Of a DNA stretch of 6,921 nt, positions 1 through 6,863 are shown in pieces. Every line of letters begins with the position of its first letter. Position 1 is the first letter of the stretch. The notes under the pieces were generated by a model. That model searched no databases. It saw only the letters and a list, made by a program, of their open reading frames with translations, and was not told the origin of the DNA. The DNA is from Chthoniobacter flavus (GTDB taxonomy: Bacteria > Verrucomicrobiota > Verrucomicrobiia > Chthoniobacterales > DYNR01). The position numbers were made by a program, and so were the translations under genes. The stretch spans positions 1-6,921 of the forward strand of contig DYNR01000126.1 in assembly GCA_020720945.1 (NCBI GenBank), written 5' to 3'.

Positions 1-1529
1 AAAAAGGATTTCAGCTTCCCTAAAAAGCCCGCTTTGTAGGAATTTCTCGCTTCCTGTGCCCCCGCCGCCTGCCCGCTCGCCATTTTCGTTTCGTTGCTGA
101 CAGCGCGTTGTGCGAGAAGTTCGCTCAGCGCTTCCAGCGCCTCGGGGCTTGCCGCTAAAATGGGTGCTAAAGTTTCTTTTTTGACCTCCACCGCCACGCA
201 ATCCTCCGTGCAAACTACCGTGGCCGTTCTTTTTTCCCCAGTGAGCATCGAGTTTTCCCCGATGCTGGAATCTGGGCCGAGCGTGGCAACGGAAGTTTGT
301 GCCCCTCCCGTTTCAATGAAAACTTCCGCGTGCCCTTTGACCAAAACAAACATGGGGCCGGCGGGATCGTTTTGACGGATGATTTTTTCGCCGTTTCCGA
401 AACGGACGATGTGGGAATGCACAACAATCATTTCCAGTTGCTCCGAAGACAGCGCAGGGGCAAAAACCGTTTTTTCGATGCAGTGCCGGATCTGTGTGCG
501 GTTTTCCTCCGGCGGAATAGGTGCGGGCAATGCAACTTCGTAATGGAGGGGATACGGAATGGCTATCTTGTTGCGGCGGAGGGAATACCAAAGCGCACAG
601 CGGATGTGGCTGGCCGCCTTGTTGTAAAACGCATGATCGGAAATCCAGTAGTTCAACTGGTAAGTCACGCTCCAGTCCGCAAAATTGGTGAGAAAAACAG
701 ACGGGGCGGGTTCACCTACGACCCACGGGCAATCGCGGGCAGCATCAACCAGCACTTTTTGAACGACCGAAGGCGCGGCGTTGTATTCGAGACCGATTTC
801 CAAACTGCACGAGTGAAGAGTTGTCGGATTGCTAAAATTGACGACGGTCTGCTTCGTGATGACGCTGTTGGGAATGTCGATGCAAACTTCCCCGAGCGTG
901 ATCAGGCGAGTCGAACGCCAGTTGATCTCTTGGATTTTTGCATGGTATCCATCGACCAAAAGCCAGTCGCCCGCTTTGAACTGCCCTCCGAAATAAATCG
1001 CAAACCCGCTAAAAATATTTCCCAGAGTATCCTGCAATGCCAACCCCAAAACAATCCCCGCGATCCCTGCCCCTGCCAAAAGCCCCGGAACCTCTTTCCC
1101 ATAAACAAATTGCAAAACCAGCAGGGAGGCAGCGATGATGACGGCTATGGAAACGAACTCGCTCAAAAATTTCGGGACTTGCGCCCCTTTTCCCTTCCCC
1201 AAATACTGTTCAAAAAAGAAGTGGCGGATAAGACCTACGGCGACGAAAGCCCCAGAAAGAATCGCGGCGGCTTCAAGGTGCTCTTCTCCAGGAAAACGGA
1301 TTTGCGGCAACAGCGTGGGCAGATAGATGGATGCCAAAAGGCTGAAAATCCGGTAAACCCAAGTCAAAGGAATACCGAGGTGCCGCTTGAAAAGCCTTCC
1401 CGCATAGAGCAACAACAGATACAGAAAAAGGGCGCAGGCGAGATAAATGCCGATGTTGCTGGAGGATTCGAGGAATCCGAATCGATCCCCGGCAATGGCA
1501 AAAAAAGAAAAAAAGGTTGGAAGGTTCAT
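1..1529 (-). CDS. MscS-family channel with C-terminal cyclic-nucleotide-binding domain (bCNG type), 3' end outside window
   Basis: I translated this frame by hand: 509 complete codons from ATG at 1529 to the window edge with no stop, so the C-terminus is missing. About five hydrophobic segments (roughly residues 27-43, 60-75, 86-103, 124-143, 149-180) precede a soluble region. The last is the pore helix of MscS proteins, with GLALQDTLGN (162-171), followed by the beta-domain pattern FKAGDWLLVDG, INWRST, IPNSVI and VNFSNP (184-234). Residues about 350-475 form a cNMP-binding domain. Its phosphate-binding cassette GENSMLTGEKRTAT (424-437) keeps Glu425 and Arg434, the residues that normally hold the ribose and phosphate of cAMP or cGMP. 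The expected role is an inner-membrane channel gated or modulated by cyclic nucleotide; related bCNG proteins often respond poorly to tension. An in-frame TAG lies three codons before the ATG and the next Met is residue 369, so the start is firm. No clear ribosome-binding site is seen. The NRPS-like gene ends 46 bp upstream. Confidence 0.93.
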   Translation of the reverse strand, partial: MNLPTFFSFFAIAGDRFGFLESSSNIGIYLACALFLYLLLLYAGRLFKRHLGIPLTWVYRIFSLLASIYLPTLLPQIRFPGEEHLEAAAILSGAFVAVGLIRHFFFEQYLGKGKGAQVPKFLSEFVSIAVIIAASLLVLQFVYGKEVPGLLAGAGIAGIVLGLALQDTLGNIFSGFAIYFGGQFKAGDWLLVDGYHAKIQEINWRSTRLITLGEVCIDIPNSVITKQTVVNFSNPTTLHSCSLEIGLEYNAAPSVVQKVLVDAARDCPWVVGEPAPSVFLTNFADWSVTYQLNYWISDHAFYNKAASHIRCALWYSLRRNKIAIPYPLHYEVALPAPIPPEENRTQIRHCIEKTVFAPALSSEQLEMIVVHSHIVRFGNGEKIIRQNDPAGPMFVLVKGHAEVFIETGGAQTSVATLGPDSSIGENSMLTGEKRTATVVCTEDCVAVEVKKETLAPILAASPEALEALSELLAQRAVSNETKMASGQAAGAQEARNSYKAGFLGKLKSF

Positions 1530-1540
1530 TGGCTTCTATC

Positions 1541-1566
1541 GGAGACCGCCGCCCGTGCGAGTCTCC
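1541..1566. repeat. Inverted repeat in the gap between the NRPS-like gene and the channel gene
   Basis: GGAGAC at 1541-1546 is the exact reverse complement of GTCTCC at 1561-1566, giving a 6-bp stem with a 14-base spacer. A smaller CGC/GCG stem can form inside the spacer on the minus strand. The transcript-sense sequence downstream is GATAGAAG, with no T tract, so this is not a standard intrinsic terminator. It sits between the TAA of the upstream gene and the ATG at 1529, so in mRNA it could affect RNA processing or initiation of the channel gene. A chance 6-bp match in GC-rich sequence is also possible. Confidence 0.35.
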
Positions 1567-1575
1567 CCGGAGGAT

Positions 1576-4500
1576 TTACGATGGAAGTTCCTCGCCGGAA
1601 TCGACTTCCGAAGGAGTCTCCCCCAAAACATCGAGAATCGCACCAACGATGGTTTCCTCCGTGTCGAGATCCGCATCATAAAATTCCCCAAGAGGAAACA
1701 GTTCGGCAGCATCTTCGGGGACATCACCGTCAAAGATTACCGAAACGCGCTCCTGGCAGCGGACGGGACGCTCCCCGTCCGCCTCATCCCTCCTGGTATT
1801 GGTGGAAACCGGTTTTGCTAACACCTTGTTAAAAAACGACTTAATCGAACCAAAAAACGCATTTTTTTCTACGGTCACCCGAATCTTCGGAGCGAGGAAA
1901 ACGCATTGCGGGGAGTTTCCCGTTTCCCGTTTGATCGAAGGAATCAGTTTCGTCGCCACCCAAACATCGTTCCCCTGCGCCAGCAAAAGCAAAGGGGAAA
2001 CCGAAGCGAGTTTCTTCAGTTCCTCCAAGAAAAACGAGCAAGCGGAAGGATCGGCAACCGCAAAAGGAAATGCCCCCACCGCATAAATGTCCCCGGTCTG
2101 TTCCGCAAAAAGTTTGATGACTCCAGGATGGATCGTCGGCCCGAAGAAAATGGCAACGGTTTTTTCTGGCGCGGGTTCGGACAGGAAGCGGATCGCCGCC
2201 CGCTTGGCCGGTTGCGGGTTCGGCACGGCGGCACCCCCTTGCGAAGAAACCGATTTTTCCTGCGGTTTGCCCGTCGTGAGCCTGGTCGCTTCCGCCGCAA
2301 GGGATTGCGGCGCTGGAAGTTCTGCAACCAAAATGCTCCCGAATACATCGAGCGGATATTTTTGCAACGGGGCGGCAGCCACAAGTTCCCAACCGGTCGG
2401 CCCATGCTGGGCGAAATACTTGCCGAGGTTTTTCGGGACTCCGCCGTTGCTGTCGAGAGGAATGACCCACGCACGGATGTTCCCAGAATCCGGCAACACT
2501 TCGACGAAAGCATCCATGATTTCTGGATGGAGGCAAAGGGCGGTTTCCGCCTGCTGGATGATGCGCCGGAAGGGGGCGGCGGAAGGACTGGGCGGCCAAT
2601 CGGGCGCATGAAGGGAATACCAACAACCGTTGCGGGCGGCAAAACCACTCATGCCTGTGTCTCTGCGCCCCGCCAACTTTTTGTCGCCCAATGCAGTTTC
2701 GGGCAACTCGTAAAACAGCTTCCCAGAAAAACCGACCGGCAACGGCAAGGACTTGCTATCCAAACAAAGTGCCCGCCCTGGACCCGCCAACTTACCGAGA
2801 GGAATCCCCATCGGGGCAGCACCTTCGCCCTCGCCAAAAAAACTCCCCTGCCACCCCAACCCGTGAAGCCCAAACATCGGTTGACAGATAAAAGTTTGCA
2901 CCGCGCCGTTCGCCAAGCGGTTCCATTCCTTGCGGACACGGTCGCCGACACGCCCCGCATGAAGGTGGATTTGCTTGAGGGAGGGAGGAACGGATTTCCC
3001 GAGTTCCACGAGAAAATGAACCCAATCCGACCACCGTCCGGCGGGAAGAAAAATGTGCGAGATCTGGGCGTTTTCTAACTCTTCTTGGAAAGCACTGCGG
3101 GTGGAAAAAATGTTTCCCTTCGGGTGGACTAAAGTCGCATCGGACAAAACACAAACAAGGGTTTCTTCCAAAAACGACGGGGTGCCGAGAGGTGCTGTGG
3201 AGAGCAGTCTCGCCTGCGGTTCGAGATTGTAATTTTTGATCGCAAAAAGAATCGAGGAAGTAAAAATCGATTCGCCCAACGCGACGGGTTCGCCTCCGAC
3301 TTCTGGCAAAAACTTCCACGAGCACGGCGCGGAAAGCTTGCGCGGAGAAGTCTCGGTATCTTGCTGCTCTGCAATTTTACCCCAACTCGCATCGATGACA
3401 GTTTTACGGATTTCGACGGACGCAAAAGCATCTTCGGTGGAGGAATCGAGCAACAGGCACTTGATGTTGTGTTTCTCACAAAAGGCATCCAAGTTTTCGG
3501 GAATCTCGGAGTCGGTCAAAAGCAAGAAGTTGGACTTGTCGCGAACTAGCGCAAGGAGAGTCAAACTCAACCACGCGCTACGGCTCATGCAAACTAGATA
3601 CGCCGCTTCATTTTTTTGCTTGGCGTGCCGCAGAAACCGCAGGATTTGATTGCTGTAACGGAAGGCTTCGGCCGCGGAAAGCGCGTTGGTTTCGGCGGGC
3701 TGAAAAAGTGCGGGGGAACGGGATGACCGCAAGTGGTCCGAAAGCAAAACGGAAAGATCGGGTTCGCCTTGGAGAACGAAGGGGTCTTGCTGCTCAACGG
3801 GACGCTCGATTTCGTCCCGCAAGCGCAAACTGCCTGTCTCTAAAAGTGACGAAACAAAAAACGCGAACTCGTCGATGAGCCAACGGGCGGCGGTGGCATC
3901 GAGCACATCGTGGCGGTGGTGGAGTTCGAGGCGCAACCCCCTGCCGGGAGCACCCGGACAACCGCGCAGCGTCACCGGGCAAATGAACGGTTCCTGCCAA
4001 CGGGCATCGGCCCCGAGCCAGCGGGGGTGCGCCGTGTGTAACTGGTTGACAATGCTGGCGTTCTGCCAAAGGACTTCGCTCAAAGGAATGGGGCGGGTCG
4101 GCGGAAATCCCAGCTTTTTTGCAAAGGAAGACACGGTATTTTGCCAATCCAAAAAAACGCAAGCGGATGCTTTTTGCAAAAACTCCAACGAGTCTTGCAG
4201 CCATTTTTTGGGGGAATCGGAAGGAGGTTCGGAAAGCCGCAAGGGAACGCGGACTTCCATCCTCCCGAGAACGCCCTCATGCTCGGGTGCAAGCTGCGCG
4301 TGGAGATCGACCGATGCCGCGGTCAAACTTTCGCCCCCGACATTCAAACGCGCCAAAAAACCTCCCCACAAAACCGTCAGAAGATCTGGCAAAGACGCAT
4401 CGTTATCTTTGCTCAACGCATCCCACTCGGGAGAAAAATCAGGCGAGAGATCGATGTGCACGACTCCCCATCGCTGCTCTTTCTGTTCGGCATCGCCCGG

Positions 4501-5097
4501 ATCTGCCAAAAATGCAAAAGGATCGAAAATCGTCTCGGAAAGGTCTTTGAGCGCAGCATCGACGACCGATTGGTCTTCGTGGATGTCCATGGAACCGAAC
4601 GCGGTAGAAAGCGTCGGCGACGGGGGCGGCACAAAATCAATGTCCGCCCCGTAAAGAGTGAACCACTCGACCAACAGATCCCCCGCAGATTTTTCATCGA
4701 AAAGCGAGTGGTGGACAGTCCAAAGAAAATGGCTCGTCCCGTTGGGAAGCTGGAGAATGTGCAGACGCCAGAGAGGGTAAGTGCCGTGCTTGAATTCGTG
4801 GACGAGTTCCTGCGCCTGCAACTCTTGCCAACTACGACCAATTTCTTCGGGCGACAGCCCTGTCCAATCGAGTTCAACCCAATTGGGCAGGACGCTGTCG
4901 TGCTCGAAAAGACTCTGCGAATTTTGCGAGTAACTGCTGCGCAAAATCGGGTACCTCTGCAACAAAAACTCCCACGCAGCCTTCCACCGGTCGCCGTTCA
5001 ACGGGCGTCCGAAGCTAATGGAAAGTGTGGCGTTTTCTTTGAGCGGCCACCCTAGGATTTGCTTTTGGGGGGCTGGCAACGGGAATTCTTTAGGCAT
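1576..5097 (-). CDS. NRPS-like protein: condensation domain plus degenerate adenylation and thioesterase domains
   Basis: A single open frame of 1173 codons. Residues 1-430 fit an NRPS condensation domain: RYPILRSSY (48-56) matches core C2 and HHSLFDE (129-135) matches HHxxxDG, with His130 and Asp134 kept and Gly changed to Glu. GRMEVRVPLR (278-287) matches the GxxxNTxPLR core with NT lost. Residues about 440-930 follow an adenylation domain, but the signature residues are gone: the P-loop reads PEVGGEPVALGE, the substrate-anchoring Asp is Pro640, the NxYGPTE Glu is Gly746, the YRTGD Asp is Met816, and the catalytic Lys of A10 is Leu916. After a low-complexity linker (about 930-975), residues 979-1075 follow a type I thioesterase, with AQGND (1040-1044) in place of GxSxG. 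No carrier domain lies between them. The acidic tail includes TEETIVGAILDVLGE (1146-1160), which resembles helix 1 of a carrier. The ATG at 5097 is the first start after an in-frame TAA. By these residues neither adenylation nor hydrolysis should work, while the condensation domain might. Function unknown; the assignment rests on motif alignment by eye. Confidence 0.88.
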   Translation of the reverse strand: MPKEFPLPAPQKQILGWPLKENATLSISFGRPLNGDRWKAAWEFLLQRYPILRSSYSQNSQSLFEHDSVLPNWVELDWTGLSPEEIGRSWQELQAQELVHEFKHGTYPLWRLHILQLPNGTSHFLWTVHHSLFDEKSAGDLLVEWFTLYGADIDFVPPPSPTLSTAFGSMDIHEDQSVVDAALKDLSETIFDPFAFLADPGDAEQKEQRWGVVHIDLSPDFSPEWDALSKDNDASLPDLLTVLWGGFLARLNVGGESLTAASVDLHAQLAPEHEGVLGRMEVRVPLRLSEPPSDSPKKWLQDSLEFLQKASACVFLDWQNTVSSFAKKLGFPPTRPIPLSEVLWQNASIVNQLHTAHPRWLGADARWQEPFICPVTLRGCPGAPGRGLRLELHHRHDVLDATAARWLIDEFAFFVSSLLETGSLRLRDEIERPVEQQDPFVLQGEPDLSVLLSDHLRSSRSPALFQPAETNALSAAEAFRYSNQILRFLRHAKQKNEAAYLVCMSRSAWLSLTLLALVRDKSNFLLLTDSEIPENLDAFCEKHNIKCLLLDSSTEDAFASVEIRKTVIDASWGKIAEQQDTETSPRKLSAPCSWKFLPEVGGEPVALGESIFTSSILFAIKNYNLEPQARLLSTAPLGTPSFLEETLVCVLSDATLVHPKGNIFSTRSAFQEELENAQISHIFLPAGRWSDWVHFLVELGKSVPPSLKQIHLHAGRVGDRVRKEWNRLANGAVQTFICQPMFGLHGLGWQGSFFGEGEGAAPMGIPLGKLAGPGRALCLDSKSLPLPVGFSGKLFYELPETALGDKKLAGRRDTGMSGFAARNGCWYSLHAPDWPPSPSAAPFRRIIQQAETALCLHPEIMDAFVEVLPDSGNIRAWVIPLDSNGGVPKNLGKYFAQHGPTGWELVAAAPLQKYPLDVFGSILVAELPAPQSLAAEATRLTTGKPQEKSVSSQGGAAVPNPQPAKRAAIRFLSEPAPEKTVAIFFGPTIHPGVIKLFAEQTGDIYAVGAFPFAVADPSACSFFLEELKKLASVSPLLLLAQGNDVWVATKLIPSIKRETGNSPQCVFLAPKIRVTVEKNAFFGSIKSFFNKVLAKPVSTNTRRDEADGERPVRCQERVSVIFDGDVPEDAAELFPLGEFYDADLDTEETIVGAILDVLGETPSEVDSGEELPS

Positions 5098-5121
5098 GGG
5101 AGCAAGGGTTGCAGGAAGCGT

Positions 5122-5151
5122 TTTATCTTTTTGTTTGCGCGGGTGTTACAA
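5122..5151 (-). promoter_or_regulatory. Weak sigma70-like promoter candidate for the NRPS-like gene
   Basis: On the minus strand TTGTAA (5151-5146) and GATAAA (5127-5122) each match four of six consensus bases and are 18 bases apart, with the -10-like element ending 24 bases before the ATG at 5097. The surroundings are A/T-rich, so such matches arise easily by chance. The -35-like element also overlaps the T tract of the terminator candidate. The sigma preference of this organism is unknown. Confidence 0.18.
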
Positions 5152-5188
5152 AAAAAACAAACCCCGGCGGATCAGAGATTTGCGTCGG
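5150..5188 (-). terminator. Weak intrinsic-terminator-like hairpin at the end of ilvD
   Basis: In the transcript sense CCGACG (5188-5183) can pair with CGCCGG (5169-5164) with one A-C mismatch and a 13-base loop. Two G bases and then the tract TTTGTTTTTTTT (5161-5150) follow. The hairpin overlaps the last ilvD codons and its stop. The stem is short and imperfect, but the T tract sits in the right place, so partial termination is plausible and read-through into the next gene is equally possible. Confidence 0.27.
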
Positions 5189-6863
5189 TCACTGCCCCTT
5201 CGCTGGCCGTGGCGGCGAGACGCGCGAACTTCGCCAAGACCCCCGTGCGATAACGGGGCTTGGGCTGCTTCCACCCCGCCAACCGTGCCGCGATTTCCTT
5301 GGCTGGAATGTCGAGAGACAGAGTCTGCCCCACCGCGTCGATGGTGATGGGATCCCCGTTTTTCACGATCGCCAAAGGCCCGCCATCAAACGCTTCTGGA
5401 GTGATGTGCCCGACAACAAAACCGTGCGTGCCCCCGGAAAAACGACCGTCGGTAATCAGCGCGACATCCTTGCCGAGACCGATGCCCATGACTGCGCTGG
5501 TCGGAGAAAGCATTTCCCTCATCCCCGGCCCGCCGTGCGGTCCTTCGTAGCGGATGACGATGACATCGCCCTTTTTGATTTTCTTCGACAGGATGGCTTG
5601 CAGCGCTTTTTCCTCGGTATCAAAAACGCGCGCTTTGCCGGAGAACCGCTCGCCTTCTTTGCCGCTGATTTTTGCGACGGCACCTTTTTCGGCCAAGTTG
5701 CCCCGGAGAATAACGAGGTGGCTGCTCTTTTTAATCGGGTCGGAAAGCGGGCGGATGATTTCTTGACCTTTCGGGTAACTCTTTACCTTGGAAAGATTTT
5801 TGGCCAAAGTTTGCCCGCTGACCGTCATGCAATCCCCGCGCAAAAGCCCCGCGTTCAAAAGCGTTTTCATCATGGGCAGGATGCCGCCAATTTCCACCAG
5901 TTCGGACATGAGGAAACGGCCACTGGGCTTGAGGTCTGCCAAGACGGGAACCTTTTTGCCGATGCGGGAAAAATCGTCGAGGGTAAGCTTGACTCCCGCC
6001 GCCCGCGCGATCGCGAGGAGGTGCAAAGTCGCATTCGTTGACCCCCCAAAAGCGATGGCGACCGTGATCGCATTCTCGAAAGCTTCTTTGGTCAAAATGT
6101 CCGAAGGCCGGATCCCCCGCTTGAGCATTTCTAAAACGGCTGCGCCCGCCCGGCGGCAATCGTCTTTTTTTGCAGAAGAAACGGCGGTTTGCGCGGAACT
6201 GTTGGGAAGGCTCATACCCATGGCTTCGATCGCGGAAGCCATGGTGTTCGCCGTATACATCCCACCGCAAGAACCCGGCCCAGGGATGGCGCACGACTCC
6301 ACCGCGTGACGCTCCTCCTCCGTGATTTTTCCCGCGGCCTCTGCCCCCACCGCTTCGAACACGCTAACTATGTCTAAGTTCTTGCCGTTGAGGCATCCAG
6401 GAAGAATCGTCCCCCCGTAAACAAAAACCGAAGGGCGGTTCATCCTCGCCATTGCAATCAGGCAACCCGGCATATTTTTATCGCATCCGCCGATCCCGAC
6501 AAAACCGTCAAACCCTTGGCAGCCAACCACTGTCTCAATCGAATCGGCGATAACCTCGCGCGACACCAAGCTATACTTCATCCCCTCGGTTCCCATGCTG
6601 ATGCCATCGGAAATAGTGATCGTGTTGAAAATCGTAGCTTTTCCCCCCGCCGTGTTGACACCGAGCGCGGCTTCCGATGCCAGCACATCGAGGTGCATAT
6701 TGCAGGGCGTCAAAGTGCTGAAAGTCGATGCGATACCGATTTGGGATTTCTTAAAATCGGCTTCGCTAAAACCGACGGGATAGAGCATCGCACGGGAAGG
6801 CGCGCGGTCTGGGCCATCAAGGACAATAGAAGAATACGGGCGAAGATCAGGTTTCTTTTGCAT
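5172..6863 (-). CDS. ilvD: Dihydroxy-acid dehydratase (EC 4.2.1.9)
   Basis: This enzyme dehydrates 2,3-dihydroxyisovalerate and 2,3-dihydroxy-3-methylvalerate to the 2-keto acids that lead to valine, leucine and isoleucine, in the cytosol. The 563-residue length is usual for the IlvD/Edd family. The Fe-S ligand cysteines are Cys54 (TPCNMHL), Cys127 (GGCDKNMPGC) and Cys199 (GPGSCGGMYTANTM), the pattern of [2Fe-2S] IlvD enzymes. Asp86 (SDGISMG), Asp128 and Lys129 (the carbamylated Lys) provide Mg2+ binding. Glu450 (PGMREM) and the catalytic Ser476 (DGRFSGGTHG) are present, and the C-terminal beta-barrel is complete. The ATG at 6863 is the first ATG in the frame, which stays open to the window edge without another usual start. 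RPYSS right after the start fits known IlvD N-termini. No Shine-Dalgarno sequence precedes it. The 58 bases upstream hold no convincing promoter; another frame there ends in TAA at 6886-6884 and could be the tail of an upstream gene. The next gene begins 74 bp downstream. Confidence 0.98.
   Translation of the reverse strand: MQKKPDLRPYSSIVLDGPDRAPSRAMLYPVGFSEADFKKSQIGIASTFSTLTPCNMHLDVLASEAALGVNTAGGKATIFNTITISDGISMGTEGMKYSLVSREVIADSIETVVGCQGFDGFVGIGGCDKNMPGCLIAMARMNRPSVFVYGGTILPGCLNGKNLDIVSVFEAVGAEAAGKITEEERHAVESCAIPGPGSCGGMYTANTMASAIEAMGMSLPNSSAQTAVSSAKKDDCRRAGAAVLEMLKRGIRPSDILTKEAFENAITVAIAFGGSTNATLHLLAIARAAGVKLTLDDFSRIGKKVPVLADLKPSGRFLMSELVEIGGILPMMKTLLNAGLLRGDCMTVSGQTLAKNLSKVKSYPKGQEIIRPLSDPIKKSSHLVILRGNLAEKGAVAKISGKEGERFSGKARVFDTEEKALQAILSKKIKKGDVIVIRYEGPHGGPGMREMLSPTSAVMGIGLGKDVALITDGRFSGGTHGFVVGHITPEAFDGGPLAIVKNGDPITIDAVGQTLSLDIPAKEIAARLAGWKQPKPRYRTGVLAKFARLAATASEGAVTDANL

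Noticed and set aside
297..1832. 511-codon open frame on the plus strand
   Set aside because: It is codon-aligned antisense to the channel gene, where plus-strand stops correspond to TTA, CTA and TCA codons that the real gene rarely uses. Its translation is rich in Arg, Pro and Gln with no recognisable motif, whereas the minus strand gives a clear MscS-cNMP protein.
1841..2626. 261-codon minus-strand frame overlapping the NRPS-like gene
   Set aside because: It is another frame of the same strand, rich in Arg, Gly and Cys, with no motifs. The overlapping long frame aligns to known domains through this region.
1906..3078. 390-codon plus-strand open frame inside the NRPS-like gene
   Set aside because: It is codon-aligned antisense to the 1173-codon gene and explained by the same scarcity of TTA, CTA and TCA codons. 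No domain is recognisable.
4141..5055. 304-codon plus-strand open frame
   Set aside because: It is codon-aligned antisense to the condensation domain region, with no motif and no supporting context.
5109..6041. 310-codon plus-strand open frame
   Set aside because: It is codon-aligned antisense to ilvD, which is unambiguous, and its translation has no recognisable motif.
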